64,000 nt of DNA from Haplomitrium mnioides. Lineage: Eukaryota; Marchantiophyta; Haplomitriopsida; Calobryales. Made by a program: the position numbers and the translations under genes. The notes below the pieces were generated by a model that saw only the letters and a program-made list of their open reading frames with translations, was not told the origin of the DNA and made no database searches. Below are positions 43,420-56,617 of the stretch, piece after piece (positions within the stretch are counted from its first letter, which is position 1; every line of letters begins with the position of its first letter). Location: contig JBNGIS010013207.1 of the NCBI GenBank assembly GCA_049999725.1, positions 107,456 to 171,455 on the forward strand. The letters run 5' to 3'.

Positions 43420-46400
43420 TGTCAACCGGTGATTTGAAGCACTATGGGAAATTTTGCAAATTTAGGAGCATAACAAGGCCACTTCTCTCCTTCGGGTATC
43501 AATCCATCTCAAGGGCACCATAGTACTCACAAATTGCAATCAGGTTGATGAAACCAACCAACCACACATTAGCAAGGGCAGTGGAATGAAGAGACCAAAA
43601 GCTGAATGATAGGAGGAGAAGAGGGTCTATAGAGACATCATAGAAGGACTCACAAGAAAGGTGCGGCTAGGGCAATCTTAGGGGGATGAAATTCATGGCC
43701 AATGGATAAGGAACAAGGGAGTGTCGACTGAATTGATTGTTCAATGACATGGACATAATTGATGATTCAATGAAATGTACAGAATTTATGATTCAACAAC
43801 AAAATGGGAGTTTGAGGCAATGTCGACAACTACATCCGCACTTCTCAACTATTGGGGCTGAGGATCCACCTCGTGGAAGGAGAGCATGAGGGTCATCCGG
43901 ATGCAATAAAAATCAAATGATGGAGAAATAAGGATGCAATGTTCTTCAAAAGGTGGCGAAAATACAGGGTCTCATCTGTCAGGTTTGATTGGGCTCTATC
44001 AGGTTTTTGTCTTCTTCAATCAGGTCAAACTATCCTTGGTATGGTTCTTTGTCCTTCAACTATCAAGTGCAGCGGTCCAACTTCCCCGTGGAAGACGATG
44101 TCGAGCGGTGCCATATTTGGTAAGAGTTGTTCGGGCCGGTCTTTCCTATTAGGTTTGTGTCCTTTGCTATCGGGTCTAACCAACCTTCGGGTTTGACTGT
44201 CCCTTGTATGGTTTTGTCCTTTTTCAGTCAGGAGTGGCAATCTAACTTCTCCGTGGAAGATAGCATCAGGTGACACCCAATCGGATCAGAATTGTGAGAT
44301 CAATCTTTCTAATGCGGCCTCTCCGATCTTTTCTATTGGGTCAATCCAATCTTTTTCTATCGAATAGTGGGTTGTTGGTGGCTATGTCACTGTTCGTTAG
44401 AGAATGAGGAAGAGTGTTGCTACTTGAGCAATGGGCACACTAAGGAGGGAAGAGAATGTCGATGCACTTCGACCAACAAATGCTAGAGCAACAAGGATCA
44501 GACGAGCATAATTTCCATCTTGTTGTGAAGAGAATAACTCGACTCAGCATTCAGCAAAAATACTAGTCACTGACTTTCAACCAGTTTGGCACACTATTTG
44601 TAAAATGGTGGGTGCTCCTCATTGTCAATAGATGAAGAAGAAACAAGAACTTCCAAGCAAGGGTTTGGATCAAAAGCAAACAAACCAAAACCAGGGGGGG
44701 GGGCGGGGGAACGAGCACTTAGTATAGATCACCTCGCTACAACGTTTGAAGGGTTGATTATCTTATGGAAAGAAAGGAGCAAGAAACATGAGAGAATTCT
44801 AGTGGCACTTGAATTGAAGTGGGTGAACTTGTGCATGAGGACTACCGAGAGTGGAGGTGGACCAGGGAGGCACTGAAAATCGTTGGGCTGGTGGCTCAAG
44901 TTATTCGAGTGGATTCGCTCTTGAAGGTGGACCAACATTCAGAGGTGGATCGATTCTTGAAGAAGAAGAGAATTCTTTTTGGCTTGTAATTTGTGAGAGG
45001 CAGCTTTGGGGGGGGAGGGCCTTGGTGTTATCTCAGATTTAGTTTGTGCATGAGGATTAATCCCCAGAATGCTAGGAGGGCATAATTGGTTATCCATTCA
45101 AGAGAAGCCAAGGGGAGGAGTGGCCGGGAGGAGTGGCCGCGCTATTGCATGTGTGGAAAATCCAATCAAGGCTTTTGGTGGAGTGGGATGAGTAGCAGTC
45201 AAGAGGGCTATCTTCTTGAGATGGAAGTTAAAAAAGACCTTTTCCAAGCTCGAGGAAGTAAATCCAAGAGTTCTAGCGATGGAAATAGACAAACTATCTG
45301 AACGGGGTGCACGAGTAGGGGAATGAGGTGTGAAGTGCTGCAGTGTGATTCTAGTGGTGTTTAAGTGTTTGTTGGTTGTTGGTACTCTACGCTTTCCACT
45401 GTAGAGTGTTTGTAAGTATTGAGTAGAGATATTGGGGAATAGGAAGAAAAGTGCAATGAGGGAAAGTGTGAGCCGGTCGAAAACAAAGCTACCACAAATG
45501 TTTTACAAGTTTGGGCAAGGGACCTTCTTAGGGCGAGTTTAAGATGCATATGTTAGTCGTGGGAGCCGAACAAATCCAACTATGGACCAAGGGTGCTAAC
45601 GACCAATCATACAACAGATTACGACTAGATTCAAGGTACTAACAGCAAGCTAAGAATCACCAAAAGGTGCGATCACAACAAGAGGGGAATTGCCAAGGAA
45701 GTTGACGGGAAGGAGATCTCGAGAGGAGATAATTCAGGACTTAGAGGCAAAGATTGGAAGAACCACCTAGAATCAGCAAACTCAAAAATAGAAGAGGAAC
45801 TTAAGGCATGGCAGGGAGTTGCATCTTGAATTAAGAATAAGAGTAGTAGCAGGACTGGATAGTGAGGAGGGAAGGCGCTCCCTGCACAACCAAAATCAAA
45901 GGACTCGAAGGAGAATGAAGAATGCGACGACCATCAGAAGGCAGTGACGACACCAAAGGGGTCAGTGGACGCGCACATCGATCAGGTGTTAACGGGCTTT
46001 ATCCGAGTCTGAACAGAGTTCAGTCTTCTAAAGTCATCGTTCTATTGAAGTTCTGCAAGTGTTATCGGGCTTGGTCAAAGCATGGGAGTTGACTGTACCA
46101 CATCGGTACTTTTTTGTATGGGCACGATGGTTCAACTTCCCCTTGGAAGACGGCGGCGGTCGACGCTTTATCACAAAAAGTCAACTATCGGAGTTGACCA
46201 TCAGAAGAAATAGTTGATCATCAGGTCTACCGTCGTTGAGTAGGACACACTGAGGGTGAGCGGAGCCTACAATCTACGGTATGAGCTGATCAGGTTTATA
46301 AGGTCAAACCGATATTCCTCTTTGGATCAGACCTAAGTTCTATTGGGAGCCATGCCAATCTTTTAGACAATGGATTATTTTATCAAATCGGATCGGATCC

Positions 46401-48117
46401 TTCTTCATTGGAGTCTAATGGCAACAATCGGACCTGTCAACGACTGTCGGTTCTAATCGATCTTTTCAAGGTATTCACATACTCTTTATTGGGTCGTTCT
46501 GTTTCTATTTTCTATTGGATGGCTGATCTATCTTCTTCGAAGTGACTCATCAGGTCAGACAGATCTTATCCTCATTGGTCTATCTGTTGTGGATCATCTC
46601 ATCGGGCTGATTCTAACTTCATCATATCAACTCATCGGATGTCCGATCATCAGCACTAATTGGATGAAGTCAACTATCGGGGTTGACCAGAGGAGTCTGT
46701 TGTTACTCATCATGATTCATCGGACCAGTCTGATCATTATTTTAGGCCGACTAATCTGTTCTTCTAGAAACAGTCCTCTCAACTGACCATTGGGAGACTT
46801 CCTCACCGTTCAAAAGGAGCCAAGGACAGATGTCGCTATCTTAAGAATTGATGAGCACAGCAAAGCGATGAAAATAGTAGCACCAACAACAAAGGAGAAG
46901 TGTGCATTTGAAGTTCACGGACCTTCCACTACCAAAGCAAGATTCGAATTGCTTGGTGCCACAGTCACAGGGCATCAACTAAATTACAAGAGGAAAGACC
47001 AGAATCAAAGGAGCAACGAAATCAGTGCTGCATAAGGTCCAACTGCTTGCTGACACAAAACAATTGGCACCTATGGAGGAAAATATTTTAAAAGGTCGAA
47101 AACACAAAGAGGGGGTCAAATTACAAGGAGTGAAAGTTGGGAGGAATAGAAAGAGCCCAAGGAGGTTGAAATGAGATTGCAGAGGCAAGCGTGAGTACTT
47201 TGGTGAGGGGACTTGGACCGGCAAGGTGGACCCAACTGAGAGTAGGAGGCTCTAGTGTGGGGTGGATTTGCCCAAGCAACACAAATACTCATGAAGAGCA
47301 CCACTTCTTTAGTCATTTGCATCCACATGCCTAGCGTTGGTAGTTGTTATTCTATTGGAAGAAGCCCAGCAAGCTGAGGTTTCAATTGAGAACTATATCA
47401 TCCAGTGAGGCGATCCTCTCTGCCAGCCACAGAGAGTTAGCTCTAGTGGAGTATAACACCACAGAGGTGGTGTAAGGTCAGCTTAATCTTCTGAGATCGG
47501 TTCCCTGACCGTAGCAAGCAAGCCGAGAGGCTTCCATCTCTTCGAAGGGGAGTGCATGGCAGTAGGAGTGAAAAGAGTGGAGTGTGGGGTACCAGTGGCG
47601 GGGAGGGCCATCTCCCTAGCTGGGGAGTAGGAAATCCAAGCCTTCTCGACGACAAAGGTGAATCTATCTATCTGGCGTGGGTAAGTGGAATTGTGATGTG
47701 TAGAATAACACTGAAGAGAGACCTTGGCGGAGGTAACAGATGGTAGTAAGATAGCTAGGAAGCAAGGTGTGATTGAACTCTGAAGTTCCTAGATTAGAGA
47801 ATAGTCATAGTAGCTACATTTGAAGCAAGTTCTGTCCAAATCTCCAAAGCACTAGAGGAGCTGGAGAAGAAATTCTGGAATAAAGTGGAGAACAGAATGA
47901 CATTCAATCCTCATGATCTGAAGGTACGGTAGGGAAAGGCTCATTTGGAGATTGTGTTGCATGGGCATGTGCAATTAAAGGAAATCAAATATGATAAACC
48001 ATAGAGCGGTAAATACGGTCCTAGAGCCATGTCATAAAAGAAGCCTATGATACATTATCACCTTTTCTCTCCAAAATCACCTCTTGGAGTGCTAAGGACA
48101 TAGAGAAAGGGTTGACA
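43420..48117 (+). repeat. LTR-like block of gypsy family D (4.7 kb)
   Basis: Starts TGTCAACCGGTGATTTG after a purine-rich tract and ends GGGTTGACA at 48117, directly before a primer-binding-like site, so both termini have LTR form. Inside, 44810-45300 resembles the U3/R zone of the A-C LTRs (GTGGACCAAC, AAGTAAATCCAAGAG), and a second U3-like zone with GGTTCAACTTCCCCTTGGAAG lies at 46125. The length suggests an internal duplication or nested remnants. An 81-codon open frame at 46790-47035 is unrecognised and probably not a gene. Confidence 0.6.
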
Positions 48118-48124
48118 TAAATTT

Positions 48125-48142
48125 TGGCACTAGAAGGAGGGC
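48125..48142 (+). other. Primer-binding-like site after LTR D
   Basis: TGGCACTAGAAGGAGGGC follows the LTR end and an ATAAATTT spacer. It is the family variant of the site at 16020. Confidence 0.6.
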
Positions 48143-48230
48143 ACAAGTTTGAAGAAACCTGAGACCAACTCGGGACCGACATATGGCCTACACAAAGTAA
48201 GTTGATCATAACAAGGTGGAGATTGCTGAC

Positions 48231-49630
48231 TTGTGGATTGAATTTTTGGGCTTGAATAAACCAGAAGCCATGATTGAACATGCATCCCAACAAGCCAAAT
48301 ATCCCTATTTACCCTTCCGGGGAACAACTTGAAAAGACCCCGATGACTGGATTGCGCAATTTGAAGGAATGGCACAGGAAAATGGGGAATGGGCGATTAT
48401 GACCACAATCTTGCTGGGTGTTCTGAAAGGGGAGGCTGGACCTTGGTAGCGGAGTCTGTCTGAAGCCAACAAAAACACATGGCAGCTTTTCAAATCTTTG
48501 TTTCTGGCAGAATTCAGAAAGATAGGAGGAGATGATGAGGCCCTCATCCGAATCGGACAGATTGAGATGAAGAAGAAAGAGTCTCTACCAAAATTCTTGC
48601 AGCAATTCCAAAGGCTGGCTAGGCGAGTAACACGAGTACCAGAGGATGGGGTGCTCTACTCTTGGTTCATATCAGGGCTACCTAGAAGAGTGGGCACCTG
48701 GGAAAGATAGGGCAGCCCCGAATCCTTCAAAGAAACTGTGGAGAGAGCAGGATCCTATATCAAAGCCATAGTGTCAAGTTCCAGGAAGAAGATGAAGGTG
48801 TAATATGGGTCGGAAACATCTTCTAGTCACAAGGACCAGAGTTCAAATACTGACGCTGGGACAGAGTTAGCGTCAAACACCGAAAATAGTGACAATTCAG
48901 AAAGCGGCAGTACTAGAGAAAAAAGGAAGCAGGAATCATTACAAAAGGAAGGAGAAAAAGAAAGGCAAAGTTGGTCAAAGTAAAAGCCCAAGAAGAGAAG
49001 AAACACGAAGGCATGAGGACAAGGCACTGAAAAATGATAGCCCCTGAAGAAGAATGGGTCGTGATTCTATTCATGACATTAACTGCAAACTGGAAGCATT
49101 ATCCATCCAGTCTGCAGGACTAAAGGAAAAAGGGAAAAAGGTAAGTGCCATTTGGACTTATGTGTGGTGCGTCCACTGTGGAAAACATGGACATGCCAGC
49201 CTCGAATGTCCTCTAGAAAAACCAGCAGTGCAGTATGTAAGGGATGAACCATCCGAGTATGTGAGGGAGGAGGTGGAATATATCCTAGAAGAAACTCCTG
49301 AATAAGTATATCAAGTAACTAGTACCCCGAGAAATTTGATAGGCTGACCAGTGGTGTTTGGTGAAAACCAGCAAGGTGGATGGGATCAGCAGTGTCCGGA
49401 CATTGCGATGGGAGAATAATCAACTGCACAAGCATTATGGTGTGTTGGAACTATGGGCAACCAAGGCACATTTCTACTGGATGTCCGGAGCCTAGGAAGC
49501 AAGGTTTTGGGGGACGCTCTGTTCCCCCTAACATTGACGGGCTTCACTAGGATCCAAACCTGCTTTGGCTTTCTAAGAGATTGCTTGGCAAAAGTTCTTT
49601 AGAAAGTATCGGAAAAATGGGGGGCCAGAA
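48231..49630 (+). pseudogene. Gypsy D gag, broken
   Basis: Fragments read LWIEFLGLNKPEAM, DPDDWIAQFEGMAQENGEW, GVLKGEAGPW and then IEMKKKESLPKFLQQFQRLA (48498-48710). A Ser/Glu/Asn/Asp-rich tract (48830-48930) and a Lys-rich run follow. Knuckle 1 is intact (CVHCGKHGHASLEC, in 49054-49305), with VQYVRDEPSEYVREEVEYIL after it. Knuckle 2 has lost a Cys (CWNYGQPRHISTGC, near 49442). No protease follows; LTR sequence begins at about 49640. Confidence 0.83.
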
Positions 49631-49639
49631 TTCCCTCTG

Positions 49640-51211
49640 AAGGAATTCGCAGATAGAGACACCCATCGGGTTGAGTCAACTTCGGAACCAGGGTCCTCAG
49701 TCTGAAGCTTCAGTCAAACGTGGCAGTCCAACTTCCCCTTTAAAAGCGGCAGTGGACGGTGCACTTCAGATCAGTCCTCGGTCAACTTCAAAACAAGCAC
49801 TTTGGATCAGTCCACGGACCACTTCGGATCAGTCCTTAGACATCTTCCGATCATACTTCGGATCTTCAACGGCCATGCCTACTTCAGATTGAACCTCTTT
49901 GGATCAACCGTTGGTTCGTACAGACAGGTGTCGCCGCATCAAGAAACCATGACCAACTAAATAAATGACCAAAAGGGGGGGGGGGGGAACAAGAAACGCT
50001 TTGGAAGGGTATGCGAGGGGGTATAGATTGGCTCGCTTTGACAGGATCGAGATTGATGCTAATGAGAGGTGTGTGAAAACTATTTCGGACAAGAGGACGC
50101 AGCGAGGGAGGCATGAGAGATTTCCAGTGAGGCTTTACTTGGAGTGAGTGGACTCGTGCAAGAGGGCTAGCACGGGTGGAGTTGCACTAGACCGGCGTTG
50201 ACAATCGCTGGACGGGGAGCTCTAGAGGCTCAAGTGATCCACGTGTACTCATCCCTGCACGTGGACCAGCATTCGGAGGTGGATCGACACTTAAAGAGGA
50301 AGGAAAACCTTTTGATCTTGAATTCGGGAGAGGCTGCCAAGGGGGGATCTTGGGGTTGTCTTAGCATCATCTGTGCAAGAGCATCAATCCCAAGAATTCT
50401 CAAAGTGCAGTTCTGGTCTTAGCTCTCAAGTGGAGCTAAGAGAGGAGTGGCTCTATTAGTGCACGCGCACTGTGTAGAAGATCCAGTCAAGGTTTGGGGT
50501 GGAGTGGGTTGGCCAGCTGTCGAGAGGACTGTCTTCTAATGGTGGAAGTTAAGTAAATCCAACTTTCCAGCGTGAGGAAGCAAATTCAAGGCTTCTTGCG
50601 AGGGAAGTGGAAAAACCATCTGGATAGGGTGCGTGGGTGAGAGGATGAAGGAGTGACGAACGGTTGTGGAGGAGTGGAGAAGTTTTCAATTGGACGTCGA
50701 ATCCTATGGCAATGAGGTCGCACGGAATGAGAAGGCATGTGGTGAAGCGTAGAGTGTGTGGGCATGTGGGTTAGTTGGATTTGTCTCCTTTTGGATTCCC
50801 TGAAAAGTACTTTGGATTCGGAGTAACCCAGGATTACTACTTGTTAGGAACCAAGGAAAACACTACAAAGGGGAAGACAGACATGTAGGCATTGCCCTTT
50901 TAGTATTTCATGTGTTGAACCTTTAGCCCATTTTGTAAGTGAGACGTCATGGTCCATTCTTGGATCCCTGAAATGTACTTCGGATTGTGAACCATATGTA
51001 CTTTGGATGTGTGTGTAAATACGCAGATTGGTTTTCGAAGTGGTTGTTGATAGTGAGACAGGTTTGAAAGGTGAAGTTGAGATTCCTTTAGGCCTGAAAG
51101 GGATAACTTGGATGCGGGGCCATCTCACAAAAGAACGAGAGGCCCGATATGTTGCCGCTTCCTTCCAAAGTGGCAACTTTGGGGGTTAAGGCATGAAGGA
51201 GGGGGCTTACA
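49640..51211 (+). repeat. LTR fragment E, 5' truncated
   Basis: This starts within the LTR (GGTTGAGTCAACTTCGGAACC, 49668), runs through GGACCACTTCGGATCAGTCC repeats (49770-49860) and the U5 block with GGGGCCATCTCACAAAAGAACG (51116), and ends GGGCTTACA at 51211. It is followed by a primer-binding-like TTGCCACTATAGGGAGGGCC at 51220. It fuses directly to the gag of element D on its left. Confidence 0.72.
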
Positions 51212-51476
51212 TACCTTTTTTGCCACTATAGGGAGGGCCAAAGGTTCACAAGAACCTAAGACCAACCAAAGACCAAGTTATCATTTTCTGTACAAAGGAC
51301 CCCACGGTGGGATTCAGGCAAGGGTGCAAAGCTCAGAGAAACAAGCATCATGTTGTAAGCAAGTGGAGAAAGAGTGGAGAGGGGTATAGACTTGTGGGTG
51401 GAATTGGCTTTGCCTAGTATTGTAATGGCCAACCTGGTGCCTCCTTCTAGACTGAGAGTCGGTTTCAAATACAGGT
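51212..51476 (+). pseudogene. Leader and gag N-terminus of element E
   Basis: The primer-binding-like site, the leader (AACCTAAGACCAACC), then LWVELALPSIVMAN and RLRVGFKYR-type codons correspond to the first ~35 Gag codons of A-C. At 51476 it is interrupted by the LTR start TGTCAGCC. The next gag codons resume at 61409 after the inserted block. Confidence 0.75.
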
Positions 51477-51685
51477 TGTCAGCCAGCGAATTCGGATGTT
51501 GATGTAGAATTCTTCCTATCAGAAGCAGCATTGACACAATTCCTCTTTGGTAAGAACAAAAGCACCTCGGGAGCAGTACGAATCCTTCAATGGGTAAGTA
51601 CGAAAAAAGCGCATGGATTTGTGGAGGAGAACGAAATCATGGCAGAGGAAGAGAAGGGAGTAGTGGTCGCCAGCCAAGGAAGGGG
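51477..51685 (+). repeat. LTR (+) arm of the inverted insertion, first part
   Basis: The U3 terminus TGTCAGCCAGCGAATTCGG and the following sequence match the complement of 61200-61408. It is interrupted by the copia element, whose AGGGG duplication lies at 51681-51685, and continues at 56963. Confidence 0.8.
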
Positions 51686-52032
51686 TGTTGAGAATTCGAG
51701 CTCTGTTTGGTTACCTAGTGAATTTAGACCAGGATAGTCTAAATTCAGATAGGACAAAATACCTTTTTGTCCTATCCTCATTTTTGTCTTATTCTATTTT
51801 GTCTTCTAGTGTTGACTTTTATTTTGTTCTGTAGTGCCAGCCCTTATTCGTTGGGCCTAGTTTTTTGTGTATATAAGGGAGAGAGGGGGCTATTGCCCTT
51901 CATTTTGTGCTTCCCTATTGTTGTTGAGGATCTCTCTTGCTCCTCCCTATTGTATGCTTGATGCAGGTGTAATAAAGTGCTGCTATCACTATTATATTGG
52001 CTCCAGATTGCTCTTTCTTTGATTTCTTCACA
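51686..52032 (+). repeat. 5' LTR of the copia element
   Basis: Runs TGTTGAGAATTCGAG to TTCTTCACA. A TATA box (TATATAAG, 51870-51877) and an AATAAA at 51971-51976 mark promoter and polyadenylation functions. Confidence 0.95.
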
Positions 52033-52044
52033 TTGTATCAGAGC
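52033..52044 (+). other. Primer-binding site, copia element
   Basis: TTGTATCAGAGC directly follows the 5' LTR and matches the plant initiator-Met tRNA type site TGGTATCAGAGC except for one base. Confidence 0.88.
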
Positions 52045-52409
52045 TTGGTTCATAAAGAGAGAGAGAGGCGCATGCTTTTACGGTGAATCGACCTTCAGAC
52101 ATCTGAAGCAGTTTTGATTTTGATTATTGAGCAAGGTTTTTAAGGGAAGACAAAATCGGTTCATGATTTTGGGTGCTTCTTCATGCAGCAAAGGTTCTAC
52201 ATGTTGTGGTTTTCATCTGCATCAATTAGATCTGGTCCTATTTCAAAGTTAGTCACAAGAAGTGACACATTTCTTGCAGTATTGATCCGATTTGAGTGCT
52301 CTACTTTGAATTTGGTCACAAAAGGTGACAGAAATCCCATAAGAGTGCCAGATTGCTGTGCTGGGAGCACATTGCTTGTTTGGACACACTTGATTTGCAG
52401 GATTGAGAG

Positions 52410-53320
52410 ATGGCAGATGGAAATTTTCAGATTATGACTGAGAAATTGAATGAGAACAACTACACTATTTGGTCTATAAGGATGACCAATTTTATTAAGA
52501 GCCAAAGGCTCTGGAGGTTCATTACCGATGATGTAATAGAACCTGTATTGGGATCACTCCCATCAGAAGAAAAACTGCAAGAGTATATGACATATCATGA
52601 GAACGTGCACAAGTTGTTGTATTGGCTGACCATAAGTGTTGATGACAAGATGATGGGATACATATCTACATCAAAGACACCTAAGGAAGGTTGGGACATC
52701 TTGAAGAACAGATATGTTGTTTCTTCAGAAGCAAGGAAATTAGAACTGCAAATGGAGTTTATCAATTTGCAAAAGGAGAAGCTAAATGTGAATGCTTATG
52801 CCTTGAGGATCAAGTCCCTAGTTGAGCAATTGGCAAGTGTGGGAAAACAAGTGAAGGAAAGCATCATGGTAGCAGTTTGCTTGAACGGTTTGGCAATGAG
52901 TTCAAACAGTTCAAAACCTCCATAAGAACAAGGGAGGGTGCTACATCTTTTTCACAACTCATTACCATGCTGGTTGCAGAGGAGCTTGACCTTGGTGGAG
53001 GAGCATCAAACAGTCAAGGTAACCAGGAACAAGCATTCTACTCTACTAGAGGTAGAGGTCAAGGCAGAAGTTATGGCAGAAGCGGATCTGGAAGTGACCG
53101 CTCGAATGGAAATGTGCACAATCAGCTGCAACAACAATCTAATAGCATAGGTCAATCAAGAGGCAATGGGAGTAATAGAAGTCGTGGAGGTCAACATCAG
53201 AATCAAGAATCTGAGTGTTTTTATTGTGGCAAGCAAGGCCACATGGCGAGAGACTGCTATAAAAAGCAAAATGATCAGAAGAACAATCGTGTTCAAGGGA
53301 ATTATGCATATTCCAATAAG
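52410..53320 (+). pseudogene. Copia gag with zinc knuckle, one frameshift
   Basis: ATG at 52410 opens MADGNFQIMTEKLNENNY, the typical N-terminus of plant copia Gag (NYTIWSIRM, RLWRFI). A one-base shift near 52890 moves the frame to GNEFKQFKTSIRTREG. A Gly/Ser/Asn/Gln-rich region and the knuckle CFYCGKQGHMARDC (about 53214-53255) follow. Gag would form the particle shell. The shift alone disables expression. Confidence 0.9.
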
Positions 53321-56300
53321 GCATGCAATGAGAATATTTTCATTATGCAACATGGATGCTCATCTGTCATGCACGAGGAGCAGGAAGATGATGAGGAAAA
53401 ATGGTTTGTAGATTCTGCATGCTCAAACCACATGATGAGACACAGAGAGTGGTTTAAAGAAACCAGAGATCTGAGCACACCTGGATGTGTTGAGACAGGT
53501 GATTCGACAATGCATCCTATCAAGCAGATTGGGAGTACACTAATTGTGATTGAGAATGGTAAAACAAGGTGCTTGTCTAATGTTATGCATGTTCCAAAGA
53601 TTCAAAAGAATTTGATTTCAGTTGGACAGCGTGTGGAGCAGAACATGCAAGTAAGATTCAATCCCACAAGGGCCTTTATTGAAGACTGGGGGAATAACTG
53701 TGATCTCATCTCCAAAGGAAGCAGGAATGGAAGAATGTTCACACTTGATGTGAGCATGCATGCTGTAACAGAAGCCATGTTTGCACATGGTACAGGAGCG
53801 GTGTCTAATATTGAGATATGGCACAAAAAAATTGGCCATATCAACATACAGAAGTTGAGAGAGATGCAAAAGTCAAGGATTGTCAATGGACTGCCCAGGT
53901 TCAAAGTTGAAAGCATGGACAAAGTATGTGAAGCCTGCCAGTTTGGTAAGCAGGCAAGGAAGCCATTTCCTCATAATGGATATGTGGCAAGGAAGCCACT
54001 AGAGTTGGTACACTCACATGTGTGGGGTCCTACAAAAACAAGATCTCTTGGAGGATGCACATATTATGTTACCTTTATTGATGATTATTCACGAAAACTG
54101 TGGATATGTTTTATGAAACATAAGAGTGAAGTGCTTGATCACTTCAAACATTTTTGATCTATGGTGGAAAAGGAAAAAGGGCTGTCGGTAAAATATTTAA
54201 GATCAGATGGAGGTGGGGAGTATTTCTCCACAGAATTCTGTAACTATTTGCATACAGAAGGTATCACGAGACAACAAACGTGTAGATATACACCTCAGCA
54301 GAATGGGGTAGCTGAAAGGAAGAATAGGCATGTTGCAGAAGTAGCACCTGCCATAATTAATGAGAAGAATATGCCTCATTCCTTTTGGGTAGAGGCAGTA
54401 TCAACAACAGTCTATATAATGAATCGTACTTCTACTGCAGGTGTTCATGGGATGACACCAGAGGAGAGGATTACAGGGAGATGCCCAAGTATGTAACACC
54501 TGAAAGTGTTTGGCTGCATAGCATATGTTCATGTGCCAGTAGAAACACGGAGCAAGCTGGATCCAAAAGCAGAAAAATGTGTTTTCATTGGATACTCCAA
54601 TGAACAGAAAGGCTACAGGTGCTACAATCCTACTACACGTACAATAAGGGTAAGTAGAGATGTGGTATTTGATGAATTAAGCACTTGGTATTGTCCTAAA
54701 GTGGACATTGTTATAGAGGATCCAAAAGGGAAGCAAGTTGTGACAGAAGAGAGTAAACAACCACAAGGGTTGAACAGTCCACAAAGTGGAAGTAGCAGCA
54801 ACAACATTCCATGGCAAGATAGGTTGCACAGGAATCTGGAGCTACAAGCTTCAACAAGTGGAGGTGGTACAGGAATAACAATTGAAAACTCTGATGGGAG
54901 AGGCAACAACATCAAGCCAGAGAGTTTGGAGGAAGAACTTGGTGTTTCTACACCAGTTCAAAGACAAAGTGAAAAACAAGTGCGCAGAAGTGAAAGGGTG
55001 AAGTAACCTATTGAGAGATTAGGAATCTCAGGATTCTATGCATTACATCATGCATTTATGGTGCAGGTTGTTATAGAGAAAGAACTTGTGACCTTTGATG
55101 AAGTTGTTGGAGATGAAAGGTGGAAATCTGCTATGACAGAAGAGATGGAAGCTCTTATAAGAACCAAACATGGGAGTTGAGTTCTTTACCTATAGGAATG
55201 AAAGCTATTGGATGCAAGTGTGTCTATAAGCTTAAGAGACATGAAGATGGTAGGATAAGCATATTCAAGGCACGATTGGTGGCCAAAGGTTATGTACAAA
55301 CCCAAGGTATAGATTATGAGGAGACATTCGGTCCTGTGGCCAGGATGGCAACAATGAGAGTAGTCATTGCATTGGCTGTAGCAAAGCAATGGTCATTACA
55401 TCAAATGGATGTAAAGAATGCTTTCTGCATGGAGAAATGGAAGAAGAGGTCTATATGACATAGCCACAATGGTTTGTTGATTTGGAGAATCCAAGGCAAG
55501 TATGCAAGATGAAGAAGGCTTTGTATGGATTAAAGCAAGCGCCTAGAGCATGGTCTACCAAGATAGGAGAATATCTTGTGACAGTGGGGTTCAAGGTTTC
55601 TGATGCAGACTATTCGATGTACATCAGAAGAACAGAGAAAGGTACCATGTTGATACTAATCTATGTGGATGATCTTATAATTACTGGAGATAGCATGCAA
55701 GACATAGCAGAGGTGAAGCTATTACTGCATCAGAAATTTGAGATGAAAGATCTTGGAGAGATAAGATATTTTCTTGGCATTGAGGTCAATAATGAGGAGA
55801 AAGGCATTTGGATGATACAAAGGCAATATGCTCTGGACATGCTAGCCAAGTATGGGATGACAGGTTGCAAACCAATTGCAACACCTTTGGATCAAAACTC
55901 TAAGTTGAGTGATCACGAAGGAGAGAAGATTGAAGATCTCACACAACATCGGAAGATGGTTAGGAGTTTGATCTATATAACCGTCACAAGACCAGACTTG
56001 AGTTATGCAGTGGGCTTGGTAAGCCAATTTATGCAAAGTCCATGGAAGCCACACCTAGATGTAGTGTGTCGTATTCTTCAATATGTAAATTCTACAGTTC
56101 AGTATGGGTTGTTTTATGGGAGTGGCAGGGGCTGTCAACTTTCTGGATATACATATGCAGATTGGGCTGGATGCTCAAGTGATAGAAGATCCACAAGTGG
56201 GTATGTTTTTCCTTTTGGTAGCGCTGATATAGCTTGGAGCAGCAAGAAGCAACCAATGGTTGCATTATCAAGCACAGAGGCAAAGTATAGAGGAGCAGCC

Positions 56301-56617
56301 ATGGCTACTTGTGAAGTGGCATGGTTACTAAAATTGTTACATAATCTTGGAGTGAGTGTGAATCACCCTGTGGATGTTTACTGTGATAACATCAGTAGCA
56401 TTCAGCTGACAAACAATCCAGTCTTCCATGCACGCTCAAAACATATTGAGGTGCACTATCATTTTCTGAGAGAGAAGGTGTTAGCCAGGATGGTGGATCT
56501 GAAGTATATCAGCACTAAGGATCAGGTGGCTGATACTTTTACAAAATCATTGGGGGCAGAAAAGTTACAAAAGTTCAGAGGACAACTTGGTGTACATGCG
56601 TTGAGCTCGAGGGGGAG
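53321..56617 (+). pseudogene. Copia pol: protease, integrase, RT, RNase H
   Basis: Protease WFVDSACSNHM lies near 53401. The pre-integrase domain is EIWHKKIGHINIQKLREMQ...CEACQFGKQ. The integrase core has LVHSHVWGPT (His where the first catalytic Asp is expected), LRSDGGGEYFS and NGVAERKNR. RT shows KARLVAKGYVQTQGIDYEET, ALYGLKQAPRAW and YVDD (LIYVDDLIITGD, about 55655). RNase H has YADWAGCSSDRRSTSGY, SSTEAKYRGA and DVYCDNISSIQL. Stops lie at 54155, 54494, 55004 and 55461, and shifts near 55155 and 55435. It is a single former polyprotein, now dead. Confidence 0.92.
56603..56617 (+). other. Polypurine tract, copia element
   Basis: GAGCTCGAGGGGGAG lies immediately before the 3' LTR start. Confidence 0.85.

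Noticed and set aside
46790-47035. 81-codon frame inside LTR D as a possible captured gene
   Set aside because: No recognisable family, no second exon, and it lies in repetitive LTR-like sequence. The amino acid composition is unremarkable.
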